Below, piece by piece: positions 25,742-36,736 of a DNA stretch of 64,000 nucleotides (positions are counted from its first letter, which is position 1; each line of letters starts with the position of its first letter). The notes beneath the pieces were generated by a model. It made no database searches. It was given only the letters and a program-made list of their open reading frames with translations, and had not been told where the DNA came from. Source of the stretch: an uncultured Rivibacter sp. (GTDB lineage: Bacteria > Pseudomonadota > Gammaproteobacteria > Burkholderiales > Burkholderiaceae). The stretch spans positions 6,685 to 70,684 of the forward strand of contig CAMLLU010000024.1 of assembly GCA_946480925.1 (NCBI GenBank), written 5' to 3'. Made by a program: the position numbers and the translations under genes.

Positions 25742-27799
25742 ATGAAGCTTGGTCGTTTGACCGCCGTATCGCTGGCGGCCTGGGGGGCGTGTTCGGGGGC
25801 CTACGCGCATGGCGCGATGGAGTTCCCCGTCGATCGCGTATACGGCTGCTACCTCGAAGGGCCGGAGAACCCGCGCTCGGCCGCCTGCATTGCCGCCAGG
25901 AACGTGGGCGGCACGCAACCGTTCTACGACTGGAACGAAGTAAACCAGGGCCAGGCCAACGGCAACCACCAGCAGGGGGTGCGCGACGGCATGCTGTGCT
26001 CGGGCGGCCGCGACAAGTACGTTGGCTTTTCGCAGCCGCGCGCCGATTGGCCGGCCACCACCATCAACCCGGTGGCCAACGGCGGCATCCTGAACATGCG
26101 CTATCGCGCGACCGCCGCGCATTCCACGCGCTACTTCGACGTCTACATGACACGCAACGGCTGGAACCCGGGCGCACCCATCGCGTGGAGCCAGCTCGAC
26201 AAGATCGCCAGCATTCCGGGCGTGCCGCTCACGCCTGACCGCAAGTACAACCTCAACGTGCGCGTGCCCGGCGACCGCAGCGGCCGCCACGTGATCTACA
26301 TGGTGTGGCAGCGGGCAGACAGCCCCGAGGCCTTCTACTCGTGCAGCGACGTGATCGTGAGCGGCACCGGCACCACGCCGGCTCCCACGCCAGCGCCGAC
26401 CCCTGCGCTCACGCCTGCACCTACCCCGGCTCCAACGCCCGCACCACAGCCCAGCGCCCCGGCCTGGAAGGAGGGCGCGGGCTACACCGTCGGCCAGCGC
26501 GTGAGCTACGGCGGCAAGATCTACGAGTGCATCCAGGCCCACACCGCCTGGGTCGGCGCGGGCTGGACGCCGGACACCACGCCCACGCTGTGGAAGCTGA
26601 TTGCGGGCACGCCGTCGCCGACCCCTGCGCCCACACCGGCACCCACGCCTGCGCCAACACCAGTCCCCACACCATCGCCCGGCGGCACGCTCACCGACCC
26701 GGCCGCGCTGAAGGCCGTGCAGACGAGGCGCGTCTACGTGGGCTACTACCCGAGCTGGAGCGACAGCTGGTTCAGCGCCGCCGGCAAGACGGCCAACCAG
26801 GTGTTCCGCGAAAGCAGGTTCGCACGCGTCCCGGCCAACTACACGCACGTGATGGCGTCGTTCGCGCAGCCCGACTTCTCATGGGGCGGCCTGGCGGCCA
26901 ACAGCTGGTCGGGCACCGGCCTCAACTTCACGGCCACGCCGCAAGACATCAAGGCCGCGATCGACGTGCTGCACCAGCGCAACATGAAGGTGATCCTCGC
27001 CGTGGGCGGCGCCACCTACAACAACTGGGGCGCGCTCGCGGCAGAAGGCGCGGCGGGCGGCGGCCCCATCACCAATGCACTGGCGCAGATCCAGCGTGAC
27101 CTCGGTTTCGACGGGCTCGACAACGACTACGAGCTCGAGAACATGGAAACGCTGGCCAACGTGACCAAGGCGCTGCGCAACGCGGTGAACCTGGCCGGTG
27201 GCGGCCGCACCTTGTCGCTGGCGGCGTGGTCCACCGGGGCCGACTGCACGGCGGCCACCAGCGCCGACCCGGCCTGCGCCGGCAAGGTGTCTTACTGGGG
27301 CGGTGCGGCAGGGCGTGAGCGCCTGCTGAAGATGCGCTACCCGGCGGTCGCGGGCATGTTCGACATGGTCAACATCATGACCTACGACGCCCGCTTCGAG
27401 CACTACGACGGCGTGGTGGCCTACCACCAGTACCGCGCGCTGTTCCCGAGCCGCACCATCGTGTCGGTCGGCCTGCAGCCGGCGCCCGAAGGCTGGGCCG
27501 GCGCGCAGCTGGTGGTCAACAACGCCGACGCGCAGTGCACGGGCTCGGTGATCCTGCAGGACCAGTACAACAACAACCTGAACCTGCCGTACTCGGTGGA
27601 ACGCTACACCGGCGCCGTGCTCGCGACTTCGCCCGTCGAGAACCCGCGTGACGGGGCCATGCTCTGGTCCATCCTCAAGCCTGCCACCGGCAGCTGCGGC
27701 AGCGCCGCGCTCGCTTCGCCGGGCACCATCGGCAAGCGGGTGGCCAACTCGTTCGGGCTCACCGACGACCCGGCACTGCAGTCGGCGGATTTCCGCTGA
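25742..27799 (+). CDS. Secreted chitinase: AA10 LPMO - CBM5/12 - GH18 fusion
   Basis: A 685-residue modular enzyme. The signal peptide (1-22) leaves His23 as the mature N-terminus; with His127 this forms the copper histidine brace of an AA10 lytic polysaccharide monooxygenase (23-208). A Thr-Pro-Ala repeat linker (211-238), a CBM5/12 chitin-binding module (about 240-288, AWKEGAGYTVGQRVSYGGK), a second Pro-rich linker and a GH18 domain (about 330-640) follow. The GH18 motif is DGLDNDYE (457-464), so the catalytic Glu464 is kept, but Tyr replaces the usual Trp and Asn replaces the usual Ile. It should oxidise and hydrolyse crystalline chitin outside the cell. A strong terminator follows. Similar fusions are known in other chitinolytic bacteria. 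Confidence 0.92.
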   Translation: MKLGRLTAVSLAAWGACSGAYAHGAMEFPVDRVYGCYLEGPENPRSAACIAARNVGGTQPFYDWNEVNQGQANGNHQQGVRDGMLCSGGRDKYVGFSQPRADWPATTINPVANGGILNMRYRATAAHSTRYFDVYMTRNGWNPGAPIAWSQLDKIASIPGVPLTPDRKYNLNVRVPGDRSGRHVIYMVWQRADSPEAFYSCSDVIVSGTGTTPAPTPAPTPALTPAPTPAPTPAPQPSAPAWKEGAGYTVGQRVSYGGKIYECIQAHTAWVGAGWTPDTTPTLWKLIAGTPSPTPAPTPAPTPAPTPVPTPSPGGTLTDPAALKAVQTRRVYVGYYPSWSDSWFSAAGKTANQVFRESRFARVPANYTHVMASFAQPDFSWGGLAANSWSGTGLNFTATPQDIKAAIDVLHQRNMKVILAVGGATYNNWGALAAEGAAGGGPITNALAQIQRDLGFDGLDNDYELENMETLANVTKALRNAVNLAGGGRTLSLAAWSTGADCTAATSADPACAGKVSYWGGAAGRERLLKMRYPAVAGMFDMVNIMTYDARFEHYDGVVAYHQYRALFPSRTIVSVGLQPAPEGWAGAQLVVNNADAQCTGSVILQDQYNNNLNLPYSVERYTGAVLATSPVENPRDGAMLWSILKPATGSCGSAALASPGTIGKRVANSFGLTDDPALQSADFR

Positions 27800-27824
27800 T
27801 CGAGGACACGCGTTGGGAGCAAGG

Positions 27825-27852
27825 AAGCCGGGGCGCATGCCCCGGCTTTTTC
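27825..27852 (+). terminator. Intrinsic terminator after the chitinase gene
   Basis: AAGCCGGGGC (27825-27834) pairs with GCCCCGGCTT (27839-27848) around GCAT and is followed by TTTC. Confidence 0.85.
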
Positions 27853-27895
27853 TTTGTGTGCAGACAGCGACTGACGGTGGCGGCGCTGTCCGCAG

Positions 27896-29992
<2,097 letters not shown>

Positions 29993-30011
29993 AGGTCGAT
30001 GGTTCTTTCGC

Positions 30012-30992
30012 TCACGGCGTTGGGAAGACCAGGTCGTAGCCCGTCGGGCGGAGGTCGATCGCGAGCCCCAGGTGTGCGGCGGTGCGGGTGTTGATGGCGC
30101 CGCGCATGTCACGCAGGGTCTGCACGCCTTCTGCCCCGTGCTTGTTGCCGGCAAGGTAGCGCGTGGCGGCCTGCGCGAGCCTGCGACCGAGTTCGGTGTT
30201 GTCGGGGTACAGCGCGAACAGCGCGCCGCGCTTCACGTGCGCCACGTTGCTTGAAAACACCGGCAGATCGCGGTTCCACGACTGGCGCAGCACGAAGGGC
30301 AGGATGGCGTCGTCGTCCACCGTGGTGGCATCGTGCGGCAGCCACAGCGCGTCGCGTTTCGCGTCGGCCGTGGCGACGATGCGTTCGTAGTGGCGCAGCG
30401 CCGCGGCCGCATCGGTCGCCTCGTGGGTCAGCAGCTCGAGGCCGCTTTGGCGGGCGGCTTCGCGCGCGCGGCGCATCAGCCATTCGTTGTGGCGCGGGTC
30501 ATAGACGACGTTGACGCGACGCGCCGCGGGCATCAGCTGGCGCAGCCTGGCGAACAGCAGGCCAGGGTCGGGAGCCAGCGTGTGCACCAGCGTGTCGCGG
30601 CCGGTCGATTCGGGCGGCGACAGCACGCCGCCCACCACCACGCCGGTGCCCGGCGCCAGCGCCGAGGTCATGCGCAGGCCGTGGCGGCCCAGGGCGATGA
30701 CCACGCGGATCTCGCGGCGCTGCAGTTCGCTGGCGAAGGCTTGCGGATCCGACGTGGCCGTGACGGGAAAGCTCGCCACGCGGTCGGCGGCGTTTTCTTC
30801 GATGCCGCCGATGATCTGCGTGAAGACGCTGCGAAACGGCTCGCCGATGTCGGGGTAGACGACCGCGATGGTGCGCCCGCGTTCGGCCGCATGCAGGGCC
30901 GCGGGTGCCATCCATAGCGCCAGCACGATGGAGGCACCGGCCTGCATCGCCCACCACCACCGGCGTCGCGCCATGCACGCAGCCCGATTCAA
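30012..30992 (-). CDS. ABC-type substrate-binding protein (PF04392-like), probable co-sensor
   Basis: A 326-residue exported protein. It starts at TTG 30992, supported by GGGAG 7 nt upstream; ATG 30974 has no such site. A signal peptide (to about residue 35, ending ALHA) precedes a two-lobed binding fold: [54 protein letters not shown], and [17 protein letters not shown], as in the TrpX/YtfQ-like PF04392 family. No permease or ATPase gene adjoins. The immediate downstream gene is the hybrid kinase, so signalling rather than transport is the likely role. The ligand is unknown. Confidence 0.85.
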   Translation of the reverse strand: MNRAACMARRRWWWAMQAGASIVLALWMAPAALHAAERGRTIAVVYPDIGEPFRSVFTQIIGGIEENAADRVASFPVTATSDPQAFASELQRREIRVVIALGRHGLRMTSALAPGTGVVVGGVLSPPESTGRDTLVHTLAPDPGLLFARLRQLMPAARRVNVVYDPRHNEWLMRRAREAARQSGLELLTHEATDAAAALRHYERIVATADAKRDALWLPHDATTVDDDAILPFVLRQSWNRDLPVFSSNVAHVKRGALFALYPDNTELGRRLAQAATRYLAGNKHGAEGVQTLRDMRGAINTRTAAHLGLAIDLRPTGYDLVFPTP

Positions 30993-31192
30993 ACAGCGGC
31001 TCCCTTCATCTCCTCACCACGCGGTTTGACGGGCGAGTGTAGCCCCCGGGGCCCCACGCGCAGTCGGGGCAAATCACGGCAAGGTGGCCCTACAACGCGG
31101 GCATGGCTGGCCGAAAACAGCTTGCTGCACCTCGGCCGAGGGAGCCGGGACCGCGCAGCAAGAAGACGAATCAACCAATGGAGCTCGCTCAC
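30993..31192. other. Divergent intergenic region
   Basis: These 200 bp separate the binding-protein/kinase operon from the SGNH hydrolase gene. They must hold both promoters, but I see no convincing consensus boxes, hairpins or repeats. Confidence 0.5.
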
Positions 31193-32026
31193 ATGAACCT
31201 GAAGAAGTGGATCGTCCTGGCCGCAGCCGCGGCAAGTATTCCCCTGGCCTCGGCCAAGGACCCGAGCCGGCCATCGCAGCTGCCGCTACTGGTCATCGGC
31301 GCGTCGTATGCGGAGGGGAAGACGCCGTTCAACAACGGCATGGCGCCGCTGGGCGGCATCTCGGTGGGCTTTGGCGCCTATCTGAGCCTGGGGCAGGCGC
31401 TCACGCGCAGCGAAGTGTTGCCGGGCTTCGTGATCAACGAAGGGCAGGGCGGCGCGACGACCTTCGCGCGGCCGTATTGCGCGCCTGGCGCGGCCGCCTG
31501 CGGCCCGGCGGGCTGGGACAGCTACCAGACCCAGCTCGAGCGGGCCTTGGCGCGCGTGGCACTGCCGCCTGCGTTTGCCACCTACAACGCACGCTACGTC
31601 GTCATCACCACCCCCAACGACTGCCTGCACGCCGACTCGTTCGGCATCCCGCAGGCCCAGGCCGTGCCCTGCACGCCGGCGCAGCTCAACGCGGTGGCCG
31701 ACCGCCTCGTCGCCGTGGGGCAACTGGCCCTGTCCAAGGGCCTCACGCCGGTGTTCGACGTGCACCCCCGCTACGAAGACCTCGACCTGCCGCTGTTTCG
31801 CAGCCTGTTCGGCCTGGCCTGGGTGATCAGCGAGGCGGACTACCGCCAGCTGCGCGAGCTGGTGCGCACCCGCCTGCGTGCCGAATTGGGCGGTGCCGTG
31901 GTGCTCGACATCTGGCAGGGCCTCAGGCACGGCGGCGATGGCATCCACCCCGACGCCGCCAGCGTCCGCAGCGCGGCTCGCGTGCTCGCGCACGAGCTGC
32001 TGCGCCGCGACGCCGCACGCCCCTGA
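31193..32026 (+). CDS. Secreted SGNH-fold hydrolase
   Basis: A 277-residue protein with a clear signal peptide (1-21, ending LASA). SGNH blocks are recognisable: block I as IGASYAEGK (Gly-x-Ser, not the classic GDS), block II Gly in NEGQGGATT, block III as TPND, and block V as GDGIHPDAASV with the Asp-x-x-His pair. It is probably an esterase or lipase acting in the periplasm or outside. It precedes a TonB-dependent receptor gene on the same strand, though 149 bp and a 12-bp hairpin lie between. ATG 31193 starts the signal peptide. Confidence 0.82.
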   Translation: MNLKKWIVLAAAAASIPLASAKDPSRPSQLPLLVIGASYAEGKTPFNNGMAPLGGISVGFGAYLSLGQALTRSEVLPGFVINEGQGGATTFARPYCAPGAAACGPAGWDSYQTQLERALARVALPPAFATYNARYVVITTPNDCLHADSFGIPQAQAVPCTPAQLNAVADRLVAVGQLALSKGLTPVFDVHPRYEDLDLPLFRSLFGLAWVISEADYRQLRELVRTRLRAELGGAVVLDIWQGLRHGGDGIHPDAASVRSAARVLAHELLRRDAARP

Positions 32027-32042
32027 GCGGAGCGAAGGGCTC

Positions 32043-32072
32043 CCGCGCTGTCTCGGCAATGAGACAGCGCGG
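32043..32072. terminator. 12-bp perfect hairpin between the SGNH hydrolase and TonB receptor genes
   Basis: CCGCGCTGTCTC (32043-32054) and GAGACAGCGCGG (32061-32072) flank the loop GGCAAT. No T-tract follows on either strand, so it may be a Rho-independent-like stop of weak type, an operator or an mRNA stabiliser. Confidence 0.45.
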
Positions 32073-32175
32073 TGCGGTATCGGCATTCACCGATGGCGCT
32101 TTGACATGACCTCGTGGAACATGCGCAGCCAGCGCGACGCCCGCACATTGCGGGCGTGAAAAGAGGGAGGCGCAC

Positions 32176-34299
32176 TTGGTCGAAAAGCCCGCATCGGTTT
32201 CATTTCGGATGGCCTGCAGCGCGCTTGCGCTGCTGAACCTGTCGCCCGTGGCGTTCGCGCAGTCCTCGGCCAGCGAGGAGGAAGAACTCGCGCTGGTGTA
32301 CGGCGACAAGTCCACCATCAGCATCGCCACCGGCAGCCAGCAACCGCTGCGCCGTGCGCCCGCAGTGGCCACGGTGATCACTGCGCAAGACATTGCGGCG
32401 ATGGGCGCGACGGACCTCGACCATGTGCTCGAAACGGTACCGGGCATCCACGTGGGCCGCAATGGCCAGGGCTACAGCCCGCTGTACATCATTCGCGGCA
32501 TCTACAGCGAATTCAACCCGCAGACGCTGGTGCTGCAGAACGGCGTGCCGATGACCACCATGTTCATCGGCAACCGCGGCAACCTGTGGGCTGGTCTGCC
32601 GGTCGAGAACATCGCACGCATCGAGGTGATCCGTGGCCCCGGTTCGGCGCTGTACGGCGCAGATGCCTATTCGGGTGTCATCAACATCATCACAAAGTCG
32701 GCGGCTGACGTTGCGGGCACCCAGGCCGGCGTGTTGGGCGGCTCCTTCGACACCTGGGCGGTGTGGGCCCAGCACGGCGGCAAACTGGGCTCGGTGGACG
32801 TGGCGGCCTACCTGCGCGTGGGGCATACCGATGGCTTCAAGAAAACCGTGGAGGCCGACGCACAGACGCCGCTCGATGCCTTGTTCGGCACCCGCGCCAG
32901 CCTCGCGCCGGGCTCGGTGAACACCGGGCACGATGCCGTAGACACCAGCATCGAGCTCAGCCACCAGAAGTTGCGCCTGCGTGCAGGCTACAAGTTGCGC
33001 GACGACGTGGGTACCGGTGCCGGTGCTGCCAGTGCACTCGACCCAGTGGGCAAGGGCCGCACCGAACGCCTGATGGCCGATCTGTCGTGGAACGATGTCG
33101 AGATCGCCCAAGGCTGGCGGCTCGGTCTGACGGCCAGCTACCTGAAGTACGTCAACAAGTTCCCGGTGCCATTGCAGCTCTTTCCGCCCGGCGCTTTCGG
33201 CGGCAGCTTTCCCAACGGCATGTTTGGTGCACCCAATACCTGGGAGCGCCAGATTCGGGCTTCGGCAGTGCTCGGCTATTCAGGCCTGGCCGGCCACCAG
33301 ATGCGTTTTGCGGTGGGGCATGACGATCTCGACATGTACCGCACGCAGGAGTTCAAGAACTTCACCATCATCGGTTCGGGGCCGATGACAGGGCTGCCCA
33401 CACCCACGCCGGGTGCTGAAGTGATCGAGTTCCCGGTGGAAGACTCGTTCGTGACACCGCAACGCCGCAAGGTGAGGTACGTCTATGCACAGGACGAATG
33501 GAGCTTCGCACGCGACTGGACGTTTACCGGCGGCATCAGGCGCGACATCTATTCCGACTTTGGCGGGACCACCAATCCTCGCCTTGCACTGGTGTGGGAC
33601 GCCAGCCTCGACTTGACCGCCAAGCTGCTGTACGGCCGTGCTTTCCGTGCGCCTTCGTTCACGGAGCAGCACAGCATCAACAACCCGGTGATTCGTGGCA
33701 ATCCGTCACTCAAGCCCGAAATCATCAACACGTTGGAGGCAGCCATCGCCTGGCAGGCGCAGCCGGATACGCAGCTGAACCTGAGCCTCTTCCGGTACGA
33801 GATGAAGGACATCATCCGCACCTCCGACATCGGCGGGGGTGTCACGATGTTCAACAACGTGGGGGCGCAGCACGGCCACGGTCTGGAACTCGAAGCGATC
33901 CACGACGTGAGTCGCAGTTTGCGGCTGACGGGCCACTACGCGTGGCAGCGCTCGACTGACGAAACCACCGGGCACGACGCCGGCTATGCACCGCACCACC
34001 AGCTGTTTGTACGCGCCGATTGGGGCTTCGCCAACGGCTGGCAGCTGAGCGCGCAGGTCAAGCACGTGGCCGACCGCAAGCGCGCCGCAGGCGACACACG
34101 GCCGGACATCGACGACTACACCTCCGTGGACCTGACGGTGCGTACCAACCGTGATCGCATTGGCTGGGGGGTTGCCGCTTCGGTGCGCAATCTGTTCGAC
34201 GCCGACGTGCGCGAGCCAAGCATGGCCCCCGGCGCCATTCCGAACGACTTGCCGCAGGCGGGCCGGGCGCTCTATCTGCAGCTGAACTACCGCCTGTAG
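32176..34299 (+). CDS. TonB-dependent outer-membrane receptor
   Basis: A 707-residue receptor. The start is TTG 32176 with GAGGGAGG 5 nt upstream; an alternative ATG at 32209 lacks a ribosome-binding site. A signal peptide ends near AFAQ (about residue 29). The plug domain spans about 55-170 (VATVITAQDIAAMGATDLDH, ARIEVIRGPGSALYGADAYS, GVINIITK). The beta-barrel fills the rest and ends with a C-terminal aromatic-rich strand LYLQLNYRL. The sequence resembles colicin I/siderophore/cobalamin-type receptors. The substrate is not readable; the neighbouring SGNH hydrolase may process the same ligand. No Fur-box-like sequence was found upstream. Confidence 0.92.
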   Translation: MVEKPASVSFRMACSALALLNLSPVAFAQSSASEEEELALVYGDKSTISIATGSQQPLRRAPAVATVITAQDIAAMGATDLDHVLETVPGIHVGRNGQGYSPLYIIRGIYSEFNPQTLVLQNGVPMTTMFIGNRGNLWAGLPVENIARIEVIRGPGSALYGADAYSGVINIITKSAADVAGTQAGVLGGSFDTWAVWAQHGGKLGSVDVAAYLRVGHTDGFKKTVEADAQTPLDALFGTRASLAPGSVNTGHDAVDTSIELSHQKLRLRAGYKLRDDVGTGAGAASALDPVGKGRTERLMADLSWNDVEIAQGWRLGLTASYLKYVNKFPVPLQLFPPGAFGGSFPNGMFGAPNTWERQIRASAVLGYSGLAGHQMRFAVGHDDLDMYRTQEFKNFTIIGSGPMTGLPTPTPGAEVIEFPVEDSFVTPQRRKVRYVYAQDEWSFARDWTFTGGIRRDIYSDFGGTTNPRLALVWDASLDLTAKLLYGRAFRAPSFTEQHSINNPVIRGNPSLKPEIINTLEAAIAWQAQPDTQLNLSLFRYEMKDIIRTSDIGGGVTMFNNVGAQHGHGLELEAIHDVSRSLRLTGHYAWQRSTDETTGHDAGYAPHHQLFVRADWGFANGWQLSAQVKHVADRKRAAGDTRPDIDDYTSVDLTVRTNRDRIGWGVAASVRNLFDADVREPSMAPGAIPNDLPQAGRALYLQLNYRL

Positions 34300-34331
34300 C
34301 CAAGCGCCCCTTGAAACGAACGCGCCGCGGT

Positions 34332-35144
34332 TCACTCTGCGCGTGATGGCCAGGGCCGGGGGGCGGGCCCTTCGTAGGCCACTTGCTCACACGACAGCGG
34401 CAACAGCGTCCCGGCGGGGCGCTCGTTCGCTTCGATGAAGCAGGGCTGCATCCCGGCCAGAAACGCTGGGAAGGTGAACATGTAGTGCTCTTGCGGCGTA
34501 AAGCCGAGGTCAGCCGTCAGGGCGGCAGCCAGCGCTGCATAGTTCATGCGCCAGCGCCAGCGCCCTTCGAGCAGGAAGCGCTCCACAGCCTGGGCCAGCT
34601 GCAGGTGCGGCCCTTCCTCAAACCCGAGGCTTTGCACCAATGCCATCATCGGCGCGATGCGTTCGTCGCCTGCGGCGATGGGTCTGCCGAAACCGGCGAG
34701 GCCGCGATGCTTTTCGATTTCCTCTCGCACGCATTCGGCGACGCTCGCCCCTTGCCCTATGCGCTTGTGCGTGCTGATCAAGAATCGCGAGGCCCGGATG
34801 TCGATGCCGCGCCCGTAAATGGCGGCCTCCGACACTGCGAGCGCAGCAGACACGCCGAGGTTGCCGGAGCTGCGTGTCGTGCCGGCCAACGCGGCTACGC
34901 GGTTGTTCCAGATACGTGCATCCGGATAACTGGTGTAGACCCAGATCGCATGCAGCAGCTTGAGCTCACCTCGGTCGAAGCGCCGACCGGTGATGCCGAA
35001 GACGTACAGCTCGACCCAATCCATGTCCTTCAGCTCGGCATGCAGATCGTGGCCGCGAAATACCGCCCGGCTGCCGACGAAGGCTGCACCCATGCGTGTC
35101 TTGATGCGGCCGGCATGCTGTGCCAGCCGATGTGCTCGGTTCAT
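34332..35144 (-). CDS. Citrate-synthase-fold protein A (citryl-CoA lyase-like), active site degenerate
   Basis: A 270-residue protein with the compact citrate-synthase/citryl-CoA lyase fold: MDWVELYVFGITGRRFDRGE, SGNLGVSAALAVSEAAIYG, GLAGFGRPIAAGDERI, and a C-terminal ALTADLGF. In the family, catalytic residues are His in HGGA, His in GFGH and a late Asp. Here the HGGA region reads GVSAALAVSE, GFGH is GFGR (151-154), and the Asp region reads MNYAALAAA, so all three appear changed. It may be a regulatory or structural subunit of the neighbouring homologue. ATG 35144 overlaps that gene's stop as ATGA. It is the last gene of a four-gene operon. Confidence 0.75.
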   Translation of the reverse strand: MNRAHRLAQHAGRIKTRMGAAFVGSRAVFRGHDLHAELKDMDWVELYVFGITGRRFDRGELKLLHAIWVYTSYPDARIWNNRVAALAGTTRSSGNLGVSAALAVSEAAIYGRGIDIRASRFLISTHKRIGQGASVAECVREEIEKHRGLAGFGRPIAAGDERIAPMMALVQSLGFEEGPHLQLAQAVERFLLEGRWRWRMNYAALAAALTADLGFTPQEHYMFTFPAFLAGMQPCFIEANERPAGTLLPLSCEQVAYEGPAPRPWPSRAE

Positions 35145-35950
35145 TGAGCGGCCTCCAGGGAGGGGTCGTTCTGCAATTCCAGCGCGAAGAACGGAAAGTT
35201 CTTGTAGCCGCCGGCACGTTGTTCAAGCGCGTGGGCTGCTGCACCGGGCAGGCGCAGCAGCAGATGCAGCATTTCGCCCTGCTCGGCAGTGAAGCCCAGG
35301 TCAGCCAGGGCAGCGGCAGCAACGCCGGTCATCGCGAGCGGGCAGCCTGCGGCTTCTTCGAGCTGGCTGCGCGTGTCGGCCAGCCAACGCAAGCGGGGGC
35401 CTGGGCTCAGCCGTGCCAGGCATTCCAGTGACTGTTTGACGATGGTCGCCATGGCCACCCCATGTGCGTCGAAGCCGGGAGGGTGTTCGGCTGCAGGCCA
35501 GATGCTGGTCGATGCAGACGCCGGGGCCTGCAGGGCGCGCTGCCACGCCGGCAGGTCAGTGCCGCAGGCCTCCCAGGCTTCCATCGCGAGGACCACTTCG
35601 CGTGCGCCTGTGTGCTGGCCAGCACCCACTGCCAGGGCGGCCATGAGCGCCGAGGCGGCAGGGGAGCCTCCCACACCCGCGCACATGGCGGCATGCACTG
35701 CGTGGTCACGCGGCCCTGCATTGGCCAGTGCCACAGTCAGCGCTTCGAAGAGATCGGCCTGCACAGACGAAGGTGCTTCGCCGCGAAACAGCAGGTAGAG
35801 CATCTCGACCCACCGAGCACGGCCGAGCATCTCGCCATACACATCGAAGCCATGGCAGTACGCGGTCTTCGCGGCAAACCCGCTATGCGGTTCCGGCTCT
35901 TCGAGCCAGATGCTGGTGTGCACGCGTTCGATCCGATCGGGGTTACTCAC
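35141..35950 (-). CDS. Citrate-synthase-fold protein B (citryl-CoA lyase-like)
   Basis: A 269-residue protein starting at GTG 35950, with GGAGA 6 nt upstream. Fold landmarks are WVEMLYLLFRGEAPS, ASALMAALAVGAGQHTGARE (His113 matches the first catalytic His), PPGFDAHGVAMAT (in place of PGFGHP, with the His shifted) and a LADLGFTAEQGEMLHLLLR segment near the C-terminus. The usual catalytic Asp (NVD) is not visible. It probably pairs with protein A, forming a heteromer that carries one or no complete site. Known relatives cleave or form citryl-CoA, malyl-CoA-like or related C-C bonds; the substrate here is unknown. Confidence 0.75.
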   Translation of the reverse strand: MSNPDRIERVHTSIWLEEPEPHSGFAAKTAYCHGFDVYGEMLGRARWVEMLYLLFRGEAPSSVQADLFEALTVALANAGPRDHAVHAAMCAGVGGSPAASALMAALAVGAGQHTGAREVVLAMEAWEACGTDLPAWQRALQAPASASTSIWPAAEHPPGFDAHGVAMATIVKQSLECLARLSPGPRLRWLADTRSQLEEAAGCPLAMTGVAAAALADLGFTAEQGEMLHLLLRLPGAAAHALEQRAGGYKNFPFFALELQNDPSLEAAQ

Positions 35951-35967
35951 GGCAATCTCCGAAGCGA

Positions 35968-36717
35968 TCAGAGCAGGCTCATGCCGCCATCGACCACGAT
36001 TTCCTGGCCGACGATGTAAGACGAGTCGTCGCAGGCGAGGAACAGCGCTGCACGCGCCACTTCGTCGGATTCGCCGAAACGCGCGGACGGCGACTTGCCC
36101 TGGATCTGCTGCTTGATCGCCTGCTCTGCCTCCGTTGGCAGGCCGAACTTCCCCCAGATGGGCGTGCTGATCGGGCCGGGGCTGATGGCATTGACACGCA
36201 CTCCACGGCCGATGAGTTCCAGCCCCAGGGTCTGCACCAGCGAACGCAGCGCAGCCTTGCTGGCGCTGTAGACACTGAAGTTCGGCGAGCCCATCTGGTT
36301 GGCGATGGAGGTGGTGACGATGACGGAGGCGTTTTTCGACAACAGCGGCAGCGCCTTCTGGATGGTGAAGAACACGCCCTTGAAGTTGATGGCCGCAACC
36401 TCGTCGAACTGCTCAGGCGTCACCAGGTCGAACGGTGCGGGCCTGGCCACGGCAGCGTTGACGAACAACACGTCGAGCCGGCCCCACTGCTGCTGCAGCG
36501 TGCCCATCAGCTGCTCGATGTCCTCCACGCGGCTGGCATCGCTCTGCAGTGCGAGCGCATCGCCGCCGAGCGATGCGCTGCCGCGCTCCAGCGTGGCAGC
36601 GTCACGGCCGGTAATGGCGACGCGCGCCCCTTGTTCGAGAAAGAGCCGGGCCGTGGCCAGGCCGATGCCGCTGGAGCCGCCGGTGATCAATGCGTTCTTG
36701 CCGGAAAGTTTTTGCAT
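35968..36717 (-). CDS. Short-chain dehydrogenase/reductase
   Basis: A 249-residue classical SDR. The cofactor motif is TGGSSGIG, the NAA-type motif appears as NAAVA, and the active site is Ser in TTSIANQ followed by Tyr-x-x-x-Lys in SVYSASK. ATG 36717 is preferred over 36735 because AAGAGGA lies just upstream. It lies between the TPP-enzyme gene and the two citrate-synthase-like genes in the same direction (gaps 19 and 17 nt), so it should reduce or oxidise an intermediate made there, for instance a 2- or 3-hydroxy acyl compound. The substrate is inferred only from context. Confidence 0.88.
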   Translation of the reverse strand: MQKLSGKNALITGGSSGIGLATARLFLEQGARVAITGRDAATLERGSASLGGDALALQSDASRVEDIEQLMGTLQQQWGRLDVLFVNAAVARPAPFDLVTPEQFDEVAAINFKGVFFTIQKALPLLSKNASVIVTTSIANQMGSPNFSVYSASKAALRSLVQTLGLELIGRGVRVNAISPGPISTPIWGKFGLPTEAEQAIKQQIQGKSPSARFGESDEVARAALFLACDDSSYIVGQEIVVDGGMSLL

Positions 36718-36736
36718 GGTGTCCTCTTGGTTCATG

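Noticed and set aside
26360..26680. Short tandem repeats resembling a repeat array
   Set aside because: They encode the Thr-Pro-Ala linkers of the chitinase; there are no spacers, so this is not a CRISPR array.
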